From positions 406,382 through 470,381 of the forward strand of contig NZ_CAMYIV010000002.1 of NCBI RefSeq assembly GCF_947258575.1: a stretch of DNA of 64,000 nucleotides, written 5' to 3'. Below, piece by piece: positions 46,879 through 58,100 of the stretch. The notes beneath the pieces were generated by a model that did not search any database, was not told the origin of the DNA, and saw nothing but the letters and a program-made list of their open reading frames with translations. Position numbers and translations under genes: made by a program. The DNA comes from an uncultured Alcanivorax sp. (GTDB taxonomy: Bacteria > Pseudomonadota > Gammaproteobacteria > Pseudomonadales > Alcanivoracaceae). Each line of letters opens with the position of its first letter. The first letter of the stretch is position 1.

Positions 46879-49800
46879 TCAATCCGGATTCCTATCACGT
46901 CGTTGCATCAGCAGATAGGCTGCGGGCAGCACGAAAAGTGATAACAAAGGTGCTGTTACCATCCCTCCTACCATGGGTGCAGCAATGCGGCTCATGATCT
47001 CGCTACCTGTGCCTCCCCCCCAGAAAATCGGAAGAAGGCCGGCAATAATAACAGCTACAGTCATCGCCTTAGGTCGAACACGTAATACCGCGCCATCACG
47101 GATAGCACCCATCAAGGCAGCTTCACCCTTTTGGCCCTGCTCCTGTCTCTCCTGCCACGCCTGCTTTAGGTACAGCAACATGATCACGCCAAACTCCGCA
47201 GCGACACCCGCCAGGGCGATGAAGCCGACACCAGTAGCCACTGACAGGTTGTAGTCCAGCAGATACAAGAACCAGATACCACCGGTCACCGCGAACGGTA
47301 GCGTCGCCATAATCAGCAAGGCTTCACCGACACGGCGAAAGGTCAGGAATAACAGTACGAAAATAATCAGTAAGGTCGCCGGTACCACCACTTTTAGCCT
47401 CGCATTGGCCCGCTCCAGGAACTCGAACTGACCGGCAAAGGACAAGCTGACCCCCTCTGGCAACCTGACTCCATCATTCACTGAGGCACGTAGATCATCC
47501 ACTACCGAGGCCAGGTCACGCCCCCGAACATCGATATACACCCACCCAGACAGTCGGCCATTCTCACTTTTTAACATCGGCGGCCCATCGGTAATCTTGA
47601 TATCCGCCACGGTTCCGAGGGTAATTTGTTTTCCTTCGGGAGTGACTATGGGCAAATCGCGTAAGCGATGCACCGTGTCGCGCCACTCGCGAGGATATCG
47701 AAGGCTGATCGGGTAACGCTCCAGCCCTTCCACTGTCTCACCGATGTTTTCACCACCAATCAAACCACTGACCACCGACTGAATATCCGCGATGTTGAGG
47801 CCATACTGAGCCGCAATGCCACGCCGAATATCGATATCCACATAACGACCACCAGTCAACCGTTCAGCCAATGCTGAGGAGACACCGGGTACTTGTTTGG
47901 CTACCTGTTCGATTTGACGGCTCACCTGGTCAATGATCTCTAGGTCATTACCCGCTACTTTGATGCCAATTGGGCTCTTGATGCCAGTGGCAAGCATGTC
48001 GATACGATTGCGTATCGGAGGAATCCAGATATTTGCCAGTCCAGGCACGCGTACAATACGGTCCAGCTCTTCGACAAGCTTCTCCGTTGTCATGCCTTCA
48101 CGCCATTGGTCCTTGGGTTTGAAACGGATGGTGGTTTCAAACATCGTCAATGGTGCAGGGTCAGTCGCTGTCCGCGCACGCCCCGCCTTGCCGAACACCT
48201 GCTCCACCTCAGGCACCGTTTTGATCAACCTATCGGTCTGCTGTAGAAGCTCGGTAGCTTTTTGTGCTGACAAGCCTGGTAAGGCACTTGGCATATACAG
48301 CAAATCGCCCTCATCCAGCGGTGGCAAAAATTCACCACCAAGCTGACTTAGCGGCCAAAAGGCGGTAACAAAAACTAAACCGGCAACCAGCAAGGTGGTT
48401 TTCGGCCACGCCAAGACTCGCTCTAGTACGGGTTGATAACAACTAATCAAAAAGCGACTGATTGGATTACTTTCCTCGGAAGGTATCTTTCCCCGAATCC
48501 AGTACCCCATTAACAGTGGAACCAATGTCACCGATAGGCCGGCTGCCGCCGCCATAGCCCAGGTTTTGGTAAATGCCAGTGGGCCAAATAGCCGCCCTTC
48601 CTGTGCTTCCAAGGTAAAGACAGGAATAAACGACAAGGTAATAATTAGCAACGAGAAGAACAGCGCTGGCCCCACTTCGACAGCTGCTTGCTCTATGACT
48701 CGCCAATGCGCATTACCAGTCAGAGATTGCCCTGGGTTATCCCGATGCCAAATCTCAATTTTCTTGTGAGCGTTCTCGATTAACACCACTGCTGCATCCA
48801 CCATAGCGCCGATAGCGATAGCAATGCCGCCAAGCGACATGATATTGGCATTGATGCCCTGGTAACGCATCACAATAAAGGCAGCAAGGATTCCCAGCGG
48901 TAGGGAAATGATGGCCACCAGTGACGAACGCAAATGGCCAAGAAACAATACGCACACCAGTGCAACTACAATGAACTCTTCAATCAATTTGTAACTGAGG
49001 TTTGTTACCGCTCGATCAATCAGCTCACTTCGATCATAGGTGGTGACGATCTCAACCCCTTCCGGCAAGCTTTCCCGCAGTGTCTCAAGTCGCTCATGCA
49101 CGGCAGATAGCACGGCGCGGGCGTTCTTGCCTGAACGCAGAATTACGACCCCGCCGACGACTTCCCCTTCACCGTCCAGCTCGGCAATACCACGCCGCAT
49201 CTCCGGACCAAGGCGAATCTGCGCCACATCTCCAAGCTGTACTGGCACTCCATCAACCAGTTTTAGTGGGATTTTTCGGAAATCTTCGAGTGATTGAAGG
49301 TAGCCACTGGAGCGCACCATGAACTCCGCTTCGCCCAGCGTCAGCACTGCTCCCCCGGTTTCCTGGTTAGCTTGTTCTATCGCCTTGCGTACTTGTTGAT
49401 GACTGATCCCATGGCTGGCGAGTTTGACCGGGTCAGGGACTACCTGATATTCACGTACCATGCCGCCTATGGTTGCCACTTCTGCAACGTCAGGCAGAGT
49501 CTGCAGCTCGTATTTTAGAAACCAGTCCTGTATCGAGGTTAGTTGCGATAGATCATGCTGGCCGGTGCGATCGATCAATGCGTACTGATAAATCCAGCCG
49601 ACACCGGTAGCGTCTGGCCCAAGTGATGGTCGTGCTGTACGCGGCAATTCAGACTGGACCTGACTAAGGTATTCCAACACCCGTGAGCGTGCCCAATACA
49701 AGTCGGTACCATCTTCAAACAACACGTAAACATAACTATCACCGAAGAACGAGTAACCACGTACTGTGCGCGCACCTGGCACGGCCAGCATGGTGGTGGC

Positions 49801-50007
49801 AAGTGGATAGGTAACCTGTTTTTCCACCAGCTGCGGTGCCTGACCTGGGTAACTGGTGCGGATAATCACCTGTACATCGGACAGATCCGGTAAAGCATCT
49901 ACGGGGGTATTGTTGATAGACCAGATCCCCCACGCACTCATGAACAGCGTCGCCAGCAGCACCAAAAATCGGTTAGCCAACGACCAGCGAATCAGGGTAG
50001 CGATCAT
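46879..50007 (-). CDS. cusA: heavy-metal RND efflux pump CusA/CzcA family
   Basis: 1042 aa. HME-RND marks: [23 protein letters not shown] at the start, [27 protein letters not shown], and the TM4 segment [18 protein letters not shown] with the Asp of the family. The match to the monovalent-metal CusA/SilA branch is closest in context, with CusF-like domains in the next gene, but the pump's own Met ligands were not checked one by one. Moves Cu(I)/Ag(I) from periplasm or cytosol through CusC. Confidence 0.9.
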   Translation of the reverse strand: MIATLIRWSLANRFLVLLATLFMSAWGIWSINNTPVDALPDLSDVQVIIRTSYPGQAPQLVEKQVTYPLATTMLAVPGARTVRGYSFFGDSYVYVLFEDGTDLYWARSRVLEYLSQVQSELPRTARPSLGPDATGVGWIYQYALIDRTGQHDLSQLTSIQDWFLKYELQTLPDVAEVATIGGMVREYQVVPDPVKLASHGISHQQVRKAIEQANQETGGAVLTLGEAEFMVRSSGYLQSLEDFRKIPLKLVDGVPVQLGDVAQIRLGPEMRRGIAELDGEGEVVGGVVILRSGKNARAVLSAVHERLETLRESLPEGVEIVTTYDRSELIDRAVTNLSYKLIEEFIVVALVCVLFLGHLRSSLVAIISLPLGILAAFIVMRYQGINANIMSLGGIAIAIGAMVDAAVVLIENAHKKIEIWHRDNPGQSLTGNAHWRVIEQAAVEVGPALFFSLLIITLSFIPVFTLEAQEGRLFGPLAFTKTWAMAAAAGLSVTLVPLLMGYWIRGKIPSEESNPISRFLISCYQPVLERVLAWPKTTLLVAGLVFVTAFWPLSQLGGEFLPPLDEGDLLYMPSALPGLSAQKATELLQQTDRLIKTVPEVEQVFGKAGRARTATDPAPLTMFETTIRFKPKDQWREGMTTEKLVEELDRIVRVPGLANIWIPPIRNRIDMLATGIKSPIGIKVAGNDLEIIDQVSRQIEQVAKQVPGVSSALAERLTGGRYVDIDIRRGIAAQYGLNIADIQSVVSGLIGGENIGETVEGLERYPISLRYPREWRDTVHRLRDLPIVTPEGKQITLGTVADIKITDGPPMLKSENGRLSGWVYIDVRGRDLASVVDDLRASVNDGVRLPEGVSLSFAGQFEFLERANARLKVVVPATLLIIFVLLFLTFRRVGEALLIMATLPFAVTGGIWFLYLLDYNLSVATGVGFIALAGVAAEFGVIMLLYLKQAWQERQEQGQKGEAALMGAIRDGAVLRVRPKAMTVAVIIAGLLPIFWGGGTGSEIMSRIAAPMVGGMVTAPLLSLFVLPAAYLLMQRRDRNPD

Positions 50008-51743
50008 GGTGCAACCTCCTGTTTGTCGAGAGACACCACCGTCAAGCCATTATCGGTATCTTTGACGCCGACGAGCACACGATCGCCCACTGCTATATCG
50101 CTGGCCACCTGTTCGCTGGCAAGACGAAAGCGCATGGTCATGCCAGGCATACCGAGCGTCTCAAAAGGCCCGTGTTTAAGCTTGACCTTGCCGTCGGATA
50201 GCCCCTCGATAACCCCCTCGGCGTAATGCAACGAATTCACTTGGGTGTCTTTTTGTTCCGCCACCTGCTTTTCTAGGCGCTCCACAATCAACCCTTTGTC
50301 TGTATCACGAATGCCAATGCGCACGCGATCACCTACCGATATCCCTTTGCCTACTTGTTCATTCGCCAGGTTAAAACGCATGGTCATGGCAGGCATGGAC
50401 AAGCTCTTGAAAGGGCCATGGTCCAGCATTATTTTGCTGCCATTCAGTTGCTCGACAACACCTTCGGCATAGTGCAGTGCGTTCATCATTTCCGTCTCAT
50501 CTGACATAGCCAGCTCCTGAACGGCAATGCCTTGCAGGCTGGCTTCGGAATCGAGCAGGAACTGACCACTGACAACCACCTTCTGGTCTTCCTTCAGCCC
50601 TGCCAGGATCAGCGTTTGGTCTCCCAGCTCGCCCCCCGGCAACACTGCCTGCGGACGATATCGACCCTCCTCCTCATCAAGCATCACCAGGCTGCGCTTT
50701 CCTGTATGCAATAAGGCTGCGGTTGGTACGGCCAATGCTTTCTGTGTGGCTTCGCCATGAATGCGTACCTGAGCGCTCATGCCCGGACGCAGATCACCCT
50801 CGTCATTGGACAAGGTCACTCGCACCGGCACAGTTCGGCTGGACTGATCCACCAGAGGCAGAATGTCGGCAACTTGCCCCTCACGCAGTGCTGGCTTCAC
50901 TCCTTGAACGGTCACGTCAACAGCGTTACCACTACTGACTTGCCCCAATTGGCGTTCCGGGACTGCTATCTCCACCCACACGGGGTTGAGTGACTGAATC
51001 TCCGCCACGGGAGCACCGGCCGACAGCGTCATGCCAGCACGAGCATTGAGACTGCGTATCACGCCATCATGCGGAGCTGTCACCGTCCAGGTTTCCAGCG
51101 GTTTACGTTGGCGTTCAATACTTCGGATCAGGGATGCAGGCATGCCCAATGACAACAGGCGCTCCCGCCCGGCGACGATCAGTTCGTTGTTGCCGCTGCC
51201 GAGCACGGCCAGCCATTCATGCTGAGCTCCAGTCCAGGCCGGAACTCTCAATTGCATCAGCGGCTGACCACTGGAGATAGTGTCGCCCTCAGCCAGAGGC
51301 CAGACCTTGTCTACGAAGGAAGGCGCGGGGCTTTGCAGGCGTGTCAGGGCGCGGTCGTTGTAAGCAATCAACCCCGTGACATCAAGCTGAGATTGTGACT
51401 GAGCCACGACCACCGAGGCACTGCGAATTCCCAGATTTTGTACCATGGCTGCATCAATACGGACCGTTGGCTGATCGCTATCATCACCACCATTGGCATA
51501 ACGGGGCACCAACTCCATATCCATGAAAGGTGAGGGCCCGGGCTCGTCAAAGTGCTGCTGGGGATACATAGGGTCATACCAGTACAGCACTTCCTTTTCA
51601 TCCGCTTTGCTGTTGGTTTCACCGCTGTCCATCGCCATCGATATACTGCTCTGCGAAGGGGTGACGTAACGGCCCAAATATATTCCGGCTAGCAACAACA
51701 GCGAGGCAGCCAAACCGATCAAGGCATTGCGTTTAATGTTCAT
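50004..51743 (-). CDS. cusB: CusB-like adaptor with two C-terminal CusF-like domains
   Basis: 579 aa from the ATG at 51743 ([11 protein letters not shown]); the frame upstream runs into cusC. One N-terminal anchor, the metal-binding segment [20 protein letters not shown] ending in MDMELVPRY (about 58-85), the lipoyl, hairpin and barrel domains, then two CusF-like copies at about 420-495 and 503-573. In each, His, Met, Met, Met (442/450/453/455 and 524/532/535/537) match CusF His36, Trp44, Met47 and Met49, with Trp44 replaced by Met. Overlaps cusA by 4 bp and cusC by 11 bp. Confidence 0.9.
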   Translation of the reverse strand: MNIKRNALIGLAASLLLLAGIYLGRYVTPSQSSISMAMDSGETNSKADEKEVLYWYDPMYPQQHFDEPGPSPFMDMELVPRYANGGDDSDQPTVRIDAAMVQNLGIRSASVVVAQSQSQLDVTGLIAYNDRALTRLQSPAPSFVDKVWPLAEGDTISSGQPLMQLRVPAWTGAQHEWLAVLGSGNNELIVAGRERLLSLGMPASLIRSIERQRKPLETWTVTAPHDGVIRSLNARAGMTLSAGAPVAEIQSLNPVWVEIAVPERQLGQVSSGNAVDVTVQGVKPALREGQVADILPLVDQSSRTVPVRVTLSNDEGDLRPGMSAQVRIHGEATQKALAVPTAALLHTGKRSLVMLDEEEGRYRPQAVLPGGELGDQTLILAGLKEDQKVVVSGQFLLDSEASLQGIAVQELAMSDETEMMNALHYAEGVVEQLNGSKIMLDHGPFKSLSMPAMTMRFNLANEQVGKGISVGDRVRIGIRDTDKGLIVERLEKQVAEQKDTQVNSLHYAEGVIEGLSDGKVKLKHGPFETLGMPGMTMRFRLASEQVASDIAVGDRVLVGVKDTDNGLTVVSLDKQEVAP

Positions 51744-53028
51744 TATCTTGCTCCTCGCCCACCATGCCGTGGTGGTCGTAGGTAAAATGGAGGGCGGCTG
51801 CCTGCTGGTCATACTGCCCGCTGAGATCAATCTCCTTCAGTTTGGCGTCCAGCCATTCGCTACGTGCCCGTACAAGATCGGCCAAACTGCCATCACCGCC
51901 GCGCCAAGCGGCCCTAGCCAATCCCACTTTCTCTTTTGCCAGAGGCACCAGTCGCTCCCGTTGCCGGGCAAGCGTGCGTTCCTGGCGTTCATATTCGGCC
52001 AGATCGCTCTGCAGCATCGCTTCATGTTCGCGACGTACCGCCTCTGCACGAGATTCCAGTGCTTGCCACTCAGCTTCCGCCGAGGCAATGCGAGGCCCCT
52101 GGCGCGACCGGCTGAACAATGGCAGGTCCACATTGACCTGTAGCATCGCCATGTCACTGAATTCTTCACGATTCATATAAGCCAGAGTTAAAGCCCAGTC
52201 CGGCTTCTTGGCGGCACGAGCCTCGTCCGCGTTAGCCTGGGCGACAGAAGCCTGACGCGACGCTATCTCAAGTTCAGGGTGCTTATGCAGGCTATTCAGT
52301 AACTGTTCAGCATTGATGGCGAAATCAGGTGCTTGGCCAGCCGGTGATTGCCGGCCGGCTTCCCCCAGCCAGCGTATTAAACGAGCCTTAGCCTGGCGTT
52401 GCCTGGCCAGAAGAGCATCTCGCCGATCCAGTAATGTCACGGCTTCCTGCCTGGGTGCCACGCTATCAATAGCCTTTCCTTGACCCGATGAAAGCCGGGC
52501 ACGCACTGCCTTGTCGAACAAACGATTTTCAGCAATGAGTTCTTCCAGCAGGACTAGTTGACGATCCAGAGTGTGGAGCTCAATCCAGGCTTGAGCGGTC
52601 TGACGCAGCACGGCCAGACGAGTGGCCTCTTTCGTGGCCTCCGTTAAGCCGATTTGCTGTCTGGCACCTTCTGCCCTTGCTGTGCGTTTGCTGCGATTGG
52701 GGAAACGCTGGGTTACACCAATACGCTGCATGGTCATGAAATCACTCGACAGGCTGTAACGATCGGCGCCATCCACAGGTACATTGTCGAGGCCAAGAAT
52801 CAGGGTGGGATCGGGCAAAGCATCGGCAGGCCCTTCTGCCTGCTGAGCGGCCTCGACGCGGGCCGATTCCGCCCGCAATTCCGGTGATTGACGTAAGGCG
52901 AGCTGTAGCGCCTGATTAAAAGTCAGGCCTTCTGCCCCAAACGCCTGGACACTAGCTAGCAGCAGGGAGGGCGCTAGCCAGCCGAGTGCGCGCCGATACC
53001 GGCCGGCGCTCAGAAATATCCAATACAT
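51733..53028 (-). CDS. cusC: TolC-family outer membrane channel CusC-like
   Basis: 431 aa. Signal peptide to about residue 32 (ASVQAFGAE), then two repeated coiled-coil halves of the outer-membrane efflux protein type (SPELRAESARVEAAQQ and HPELEIASRQASVAQANADEARAAKKPDW). Forms the outer exit duct of the CusCBA complex. No lipobox is seen. The C-terminus is rich in His and Asp ([17 protein letters not shown]). Confidence 0.88.
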   Translation of the reverse strand: MYWIFLSAGRYRRALGWLAPSLLLASVQAFGAEGLTFNQALQLALRQSPELRAESARVEAAQQAEGPADALPDPTLILGLDNVPVDGADRYSLSSDFMTMQRIGVTQRFPNRSKRTARAEGARQQIGLTEATKEATRLAVLRQTAQAWIELHTLDRQLVLLEELIAENRLFDKAVRARLSSGQGKAIDSVAPRQEAVTLLDRRDALLARQRQAKARLIRWLGEAGRQSPAGQAPDFAINAEQLLNSLHKHPELEIASRQASVAQANADEARAAKKPDWALTLAYMNREEFSDMAMLQVNVDLPLFSRSRQGPRIASAEAEWQALESRAEAVRREHEAMLQSDLAEYERQERTLARQRERLVPLAKEKVGLARAAWRGGDGSLADLVRARSEWLDAKLKEIDLSGQYDQQAAALHFTYDHHGMVGEEQDNEH

Positions 53029-53101
53029 GTGTCACTCCAACACGGATCATGGCGCGCAACGCGCCCTCAGTGGGCCCAGACCAGGCCGGACCCCGAAAAG
53101 A

Positions 53102-53476
53102 TCAGTGAGAAAGTGCTAGAGGCGGTCGCCAGATGGTAGATAAGGCAAGGGGGAGATAGAGAGGGTTAGAAAAATGAGGGGTAGCCGGATTTGCTGCCTG
53201 AAAAGAAACCGCCGGAGCCGTATTCATGATCGAGAGCTGCCCAGCATGGCACTCCTGGCCAGGCTTGCAAACCGGGCCGCTGTGCGTGTTGGATTCACCA
53301 TCCAGACAACAATCGTTTTGTGGCATGGCGGACATCATGCTGCAACGGTCATCCATGTCTGCCTGCATCATGGTTTGTTCCATGGGGCAAGGCTGCGCCA
53401 ATTGCACCGCTGCCATCCCCTGCAAGGAGATGCTAAGCAGAAATAGGCAACTAATGAAAAACCGAGCAATAAACAT
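53102..53476 (-). CDS. Cys/Met-rich periplasmic protein, CopL-like
   Basis: 124 aa. A Sec signal peptide (about 1-22) precedes a domain with six further Cys (30, 45, 56, 57, 70, 76) and many Met (CPMEQTMMQADMDDRCSMM), a composition typical of small copper-binding proteins placed first in copper operons. No named Pfam family is evident to me. A MerR-type promoter lies directly upstream, and cusCBA follows 73 bp downstream, probably in the same transcript. Confidence 0.75.
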   Translation of the reverse strand: MFIARFFISCLFLLSISLQGMAAVQLAQPCPMEQTMMQADMDDRCSMMSAMPQNDCCLDGESNTHSGPVCKPGQECHAGQLSIMNTAPAVSFQAANPATPHFSNPLYLPLALSTIWRPPLALSH

Positions 53477-53513
53477 ATGGTGTCAGCATAGTCCGAAGCA
53501 ATGTGCTATTAAC

Positions 53514-53544
53514 AACATAAACCTTGGGGTAGCCCCCATGTCAA
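53514..53544 (-). promoter_or_regulatory. MerR-type promoter (19-bp spacer) upstream of the CopL-like gene
   Basis: On the minus strand, TTGACA (53539-53544) and TATGTT (53514-53519) are 19 bp apart instead of 17. The spacer carries a dyad, GGGG-GCTA-CCCC, between them, as in promoters activated by CueR/MerR-family proteins that untwist DNA. Predicted start near 53507, giving a leader of about 30 nt. No intact MerR gene is adjacent. Confidence 0.75.
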
Positions 53545-53753
53545 CGTTTAATATTGAGCTATGTAACTATTGATCGCCAGCTCTGCTCCCTCTGGCATGC
53601 TCTTCTGCTACGCCACAGCCTTCAATAGCATTACTTGATGAAGCGTGAAAGTGTCTCTCGATGCCATTCCAGGCGCCTGTTGGCATGCTGGGTACCGAGG
53701 CTTATGTCGACAGGTGGCGGCGTGGTTAAGAACTATAAAATCGACACTTTGAT
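53545..53753. other. gene-free spacer
   Basis: No credible ORF, hairpin or repeat beyond the upstream edge of the MerR-type promoter. It runs to the MerR remnant. Confidence 0.5.
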
Positions 53754-53919
53754 CTATTGCGGTTGTACGATGCCTTCGCTGATGCCTGCAAGAACCCCGC
53801 AAGCATCAACTTCACGGCCATCGTTGCACCTCGCTCTCAGGGAAACGAGTTGCTTCTCAAGCGATTGCAAAGCCGTTATCTGCGACCGCGCATCAGCAGA
53901 CTTCCTGTTATAAGCAACC
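53754..53919 (-). pseudogene. C-terminal remnant of a MerR-family metal regulator
   Basis: About 55 codons read through to a TAG at 53754-53756. The text ITALQSLEKQLVSLRARC followed by NDGREVDACGVLAGISEG is the dimerisation helix plus metal loop of CadR/PbrR-type MerR proteins; the Cys pair is spaced Cys-x8-Cys. The HTH half is missing: upstream the frame runs into unrelated sequence and a stop. It is therefore inactive. The copy at 63943 is a relative. Confidence 0.75.
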
Positions 53920-54043
53920 TGTTGGCTTTACACACCTAGAGAGTTAATCACAATGAGTTGGATTAAAGTTGAACGGGCTGAGCAAACCCCGTGGAACTTG
54001 ATCACGGTCAACAGATCACGGATGAAGTCGCTTAAGGCGCCAG

Positions 54044-54269
54044 CTATGGCAAAATAGCCCCTACTCGAGGCTCCACGCCGATGGCCTAGGATTGCATGCC
54101 CAAAGATCCGGTAGGCAGGTATTTCCGTGCCCAGCTTCTCCTTCATCGTGGTTTTGACGTCGATTTCGATCAGCACCCCGAAGCAGTTATCCGTGAGAGA
54201 CTGACGCGCTCGTTTGTCAACCGCCTCAAAATCAGCATCTTCTATGGTTCGATCAATAGTGTACGGCAC
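54044..54269 (-). pseudogene. frameshifted DUF302 gene
   Basis: The first part (from a GTG at 54269) reads YTIDRTIEDADF, FGVLIEIDVKTTMKEKLG and PAYRIFG, the N-terminal half of a DUF302 domain. The continuation ACNP sits in a second frame, and GVEPRVGAILP in a third, ending at TAG 54044-54046. At least two frameshifts or deletions have therefore destroyed an ordinary DUF302 gene that followed the copper ATPase by 9 bp. The 113-aa open frame to 53928 is the out-of-frame read-through. Confidence 0.75.
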
Positions 54270-54278
54270 CAGCTATTA

Positions 54279-56588
54279 TTACTTAGGGCCAAGCTTGATA
54301 ACTCGCAGGCGCAATGCATTCACAATCACGCTGAAAGACGACAGCGACATTGCAGCAGCCGCGAAGATCGGTGAAAGCAGTATCCCGAAGAACGGGTACA
54401 AAACCCCCGCCGCAATCGGAACGCCCGCGGAGTTGTACACAAAAGCAAAGAACAGGTTCTGTCGGATATTGCGCATGGTCGCCAGCGACAGACGACGCGC
54501 TTCTACAATACCCATCAAGTCGCCGCGCAGCAGCGTAATGCCCGCGCTTTCGATGGCCACATCTGTGCCGGTGCCCATGGCCACCCCCACGTCCGCCGTT
54601 GCCAATGCAGGCGCGTCGTTAACGCCATCACCCGCCATCACGACAACACCCCCTTCATCTTTCAGACGCTGGACGATCTTGCCCTTATCTTCCGGCAGTA
54701 CCTCCGCTTCCACTTCATCGATATGCAATTTGCGAGCAACCGCCTCGGCCGAGGTGTAGTTATCGCCAGTCAGCATGACCACTCGAATGCCGTCTTTTTG
54801 CAGCGCGACAATAGCAGCGTGGGTCGTTCTCTTGATGGGATCGGAGATGGCCAACAGCCCAGCGATTTTTCCATCGACGGCGGCAAAAATCACGGTAGCA
54901 CCATCTTTGCGATGCTCGTCGGCATCGCTGTCAAATTTAGTGGTGTCGACATTCTCCGACTCCATGAGAAGACGATTACCAAGCAGCACCCGCTTGCCGT
55001 CGATTTTTCCTGTTACCCCTTTACCGTTGGGAGAATCGAAGTCTTCCGCATCCGGCAGCTTCAGCTCCATGCCCTTGGCTTTGTCCAGAATGGCGTGGGC
55101 CAGTGGATGCTCACTGCCTTTCTCGAGTCCGCCCGCAAAACGCATCAAAGCATCGTCATCGTACCCATTCGCTGTAACAATTCGGGTGATTTGTGGCTGC
55201 CCCTCTGTCAACGTGCCGGTCTTATCCACTACCACCGTATCTACCTTTTCCATGCGTTCAAGGGCTTCCGCATCGCGGATCAGCACACCACTTTGGGCGC
55301 CGCGGCCAACACCTACCATGATCGACATCGGCGTTGCCAGACCCAGTGCGCAAGGGCAGGCAATGATCAGAACACTGACCGCCGCAATCAGCCCGAACGC
55401 CATGGGCGGTGTCGGCCCAAGGAATGACCAGGCTATAAAGGCAACAATGGCAATTAGGATCACGGTGGGCACAAACCAGCTCGCCACCTTATCGGCAAGC
55501 CCCTGGATCGGTGCGCGGCTGCGTTGGGCGCTAGCCACCATCTGCACGATTTGGGAAAGCATGGTGTCCCGGCCAACCTTGTCGGCCCGCATGATAAAGC
55601 TGCCCTGTTGGTTAATACTGCCGCCAATCACTTGGTCGCCAGACTTTTTGCTGACTGCAAGAGGCTCACCGGTCACCATGGACTCATCCACGTTGGAGCT
55701 GCCTTCAAGTAACTCACCGTCCAGCGGCACCTTGTCCCCCGGGCGCACTCGCAGGCGATCACCCACCTTGACCTGATCCAGCGACACATCGGACTCGTCG
55801 CCCTGGTCATCCAGCTTTCGGGCCGTCGCCGGTGCCAGATCCAGCAGCGCCTTGATCGCGCCCGAGGTTTTCTCCCGGGCCCGCAGTTCAAGCACCTGGC
55901 CTAACAGAACCAGCACCACGATGACCGCAGCCGCCTCGAAGTAGACGGCGACAGAACCGTCTTCCTGCCGAAAGGCGTCGGGGAAAATCTGGGGCGCCAG
56001 TGTCGCCACCAGGCTGTAGATCAGCGCCACGCCAGTACCAATGGCAATGAGCGTGAACATGTTCAGATTGCGGCTGACGACGGACTTCCAGCCTCTGACA
56101 AAGAAAGGCCAGCCACACCAGGCCACTACTGGCGTCGCCAACACCAGTTGAATCCAGTTGGACATTTGTGGGGCAACGATCTGGTCAAGGCCGGTGAGAT
56201 GTCCGCCCATTTCCAGCACCAATACCGGCAGGGCCAGCACCAGGCCAATCCAAAATCGACGGGTCATGTCTTTGAGCTCTGCCGAGGGCCCGTCATCCAG
56301 ACTTACCTGCTCGGGCTCCAGGGCCATACCACAGATAGGGCAATCTCCGGGGCCCTGCTGGCGAATTTCCGGATGCATCGGGCAGGTGTACATGGTGCCC
56401 GGAGCCACGGGTTCGTCCTGTTTCTGTTCTCCACTGAGGTAGTGTCCCGGGTCGCCGTCAAACTTCGATTTGCACCCCGAAGAACAGAAATACCAGGTTT
56501 TCCCGCCATGCTCGCTGCGATGTTCCGCCGAGTGTGGATTCACCGACATGCCGCAAACAGGATCTTTGACCGTGTGCTCAGCCGTCAT
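54279..56588 (-). CDS. copper-exporting P1B-type ATPase with YHS and HMBD N-terminus
   Basis: 769 aa. The N-terminus is a YHS domain ([25 protein letters not shown]) followed by a heavy-metal-binding segment [21 protein letters not shown], with no HMA domain. The ATPase core has [25 protein letters not shown] and [16 protein letters not shown]. Exports Cu(I) from cytosol to periplasm (CopA/ActP type). It follows the APC permease gene by 30 bp. Symbol copA is shared with the multicopper oxidase, so none is given here. Confidence 0.93.
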   Translation of the reverse strand: MTAEHTVKDPVCGMSVNPHSAEHRSEHGGKTWYFCSSGCKSKFDGDPGHYLSGEQKQDEPVAPGTMYTCPMHPEIRQQGPGDCPICGMALEPEQVSLDDGPSAELKDMTRRFWIGLVLALPVLVLEMGGHLTGLDQIVAPQMSNWIQLVLATPVVAWCGWPFFVRGWKSVVSRNLNMFTLIAIGTGVALIYSLVATLAPQIFPDAFRQEDGSVAVYFEAAAVIVVLVLLGQVLELRAREKTSGAIKALLDLAPATARKLDDQGDESDVSLDQVKVGDRLRVRPGDKVPLDGELLEGSSNVDESMVTGEPLAVSKKSGDQVIGGSINQQGSFIMRADKVGRDTMLSQIVQMVASAQRSRAPIQGLADKVASWFVPTVILIAIVAFIAWSFLGPTPPMAFGLIAAVSVLIIACPCALGLATPMSIMVGVGRGAQSGVLIRDAEALERMEKVDTVVVDKTGTLTEGQPQITRIVTANGYDDDALMRFAGGLEKGSEHPLAHAILDKAKGMELKLPDAEDFDSPNGKGVTGKIDGKRVLLGNRLLMESENVDTTKFDSDADEHRKDGATVIFAAVDGKIAGLLAISDPIKRTTHAAIVALQKDGIRVVMLTGDNYTSAEAVARKLHIDEVEAEVLPEDKGKIVQRLKDEGGVVVMAGDGVNDAPALATADVGVAMGTGTDVAIESAGITLLRGDLMGIVEARRLSLATMRNIRQNLFFAFVYNSAGVPIAAGVLYPFFGILLSPIFAAAAMSLSSFSVIVNALRLRVIKLGPK

Positions 56589-56618
56589 GGCCGATCCCTC
56601 CCTATCGAGTTCTGGTGA

Positions 56619-57971
56619 TTAGTGATGATGAGCATGAGATTCTTTGTGTCCCGCTTCTTCGGCTTCTGTGGCCTTTTTCAGGAACAGTTGCTCGGCCACT
56701 GCGATAACAATCATGGTGACAACCGCCACGCCAATAACAAACAGGTCAGTATTCAGTTTGACCCAAACGAAGCCACCAAGAGCGAGCAAATCCAGAACAA
56801 TTGCCACCGTGGGCACCCACACATTGGCCTTCACATCCTCCCGTAAATAGCGCAGAACGCCCCAATGGATAGCAATGTCCATGATCAGGTAAAAAATGAT
56901 GCCCAGCGCTGCAATTCGGGACAGGTCGAAGAAGGCCGTGAGGATAAGCCCAAGCACCACGGTATAAACCAGCGTGTGCTTCTGGATGCTACCGGGCATG
57001 CCGAAATGACTGTGGGGGACCAGCTTCATTTCAGTCAGCATGGCCAACATGCGTGAGACGGCGAAAATACTGGCCAGAATGCCACCGGCGGTGGCCATCA
57101 TCGCAATGGCGACGGTAAACCAGACGCCGTAGTCGCCCAATGCGGGACGCGCAGCGGCCGCCAGAGAGTAGTCCTGCGTTTTGATGATTTCCGCCAGGGA
57201 CAGGTTACTGGCAACGGCGAAACCGACCAGGGTGTAGATCACCACGCAGGCTGCGATGGAAATAATAATCGCTCGCCCCACGTTTCTCTTGGGGTCTATG
57301 ACTTCCGAGCCGCTGTTGGTGATGGTGGTAAAACCTTTGAAGGCCAGAATGCCAAGGGCCGTTGCCCCCAGGAAATTGCCAAAGGTTCCAGCCTCACCGG
57401 GGCTAGAGAAATCAACAGAAACACTGTCGGCAATCCAGATACCCACCATCCCGAAAACCAGAATGCCTCCGATCTTCAGGATACCTATAAAGGAAGCCAC
57501 GCCCTGAATCATTCGGTTGCCCAACAGATTGATCAGAAACGCGGCCAGAATTAGTGAGACGCCAAGAATGGGCACCATGCGGCCACTTTCATCGCCATCG
57601 AACAGTTGCATGGTGTAAGAACCGAAGGTTCGCGCAAGAAAGCTCTGGGCAATCACCATCGAGAAATACATCAGCAAAGCATTGAAAGCCGTCGGTAACC
57701 GATTGCCATAGGCTTTGTGCAGGTACATGCCTATGCCCCCGGCTGACGGGTAGGCATTGGAAATTTTGATGTAGGAATAGGCACTGAAGCTTACGATTAC
57801 CGCCGCGGCCAGAAACGCCAACGGGAAAAGAACGCCAGTCATCTGCGCCATCTGCCCGGTAAGGGCGAAGATACCGGCGCCAATCATGACACCGGTGCCC
57901 AGCATAACAGTTCCCGGAAGTGTAAGACTGCCTTTCTGATAGCGCGTGGTTCTGTCGTGCGTGCTGCTCAT
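56619..57971 (-). CDS. APC-family amino acid permease with His-rich tail
   Basis: 450 aa with twelve membrane segments. GTGVMIGAGIFALTGQ is the TM1 substrate motif of the amino acid-polyamine-cation superfamily, and SAGGIGMYLHKAYG lies in TM2/3. The C-terminus ends in HKESHAHHH. Transport substrate unknown; its place between copB and the copper ATPase, plus the His tail, suggests a link with metal stress, by inference. A terminator separates it from copB, so it likely has its own promoter. Confidence 0.85.
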   Translation of the reverse strand: MSSTHDRTTRYQKGSLTLPGTVMLGTGVMIGAGIFALTGQMAQMTGVLFPLAFLAAAVIVSFSAYSYIKISNAYPSAGGIGMYLHKAYGNRLPTAFNALLMYFSMVIAQSFLARTFGSYTMQLFDGDESGRMVPILGVSLILAAFLINLLGNRMIQGVASFIGILKIGGILVFGMVGIWIADSVSVDFSSPGEAGTFGNFLGATALGILAFKGFTTITNSGSEVIDPKRNVGRAIIISIAACVVIYTLVGFAVASNLSLAEIIKTQDYSLAAAARPALGDYGVWFTVAIAMMATAGGILASIFAVSRMLAMLTEMKLVPHSHFGMPGSIQKHTLVYTVVLGLILTAFFDLSRIAALGIIFYLIMDIAIHWGVLRYLREDVKANVWVPTVAIVLDLLALGGFVWVKLNTDLFVIGVAVVTMIVIAVAEQLFLKKATEAEEAGHKESHAHHH

Positions 57972-58058
57972 ACAACCTCCTGTTGTTTTGAACGGCGTTT
58001 GATACTCAATAAATAGCCAATGCTAGCTTGGGTAGATCTCACTTGCATCAATGTCGAG

Positions 58059-58088
58059 AAAAACGGGCCAAAGAAATATCTTTAGCCC
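58059..58088 (-). terminator. terminator after copB
   Basis: On the minus strand GGGCTAAAG-ATATTT-CTTTGGCCC is a 9-bp stem (one G-T pair) followed by GTTTTT. It lies 13 bp beyond the copB stop. Confidence 0.75.
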
Positions 58089-58100
58089 CTAAGTACCTGA

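Noticed and set aside
53928..54043. Intact 113-aa protein downstream of the copper ATPase
   Set aside because: After YRIFG the reading leaves DUF302; the true continuation is in other frames, so the tail is frameshift read-through.
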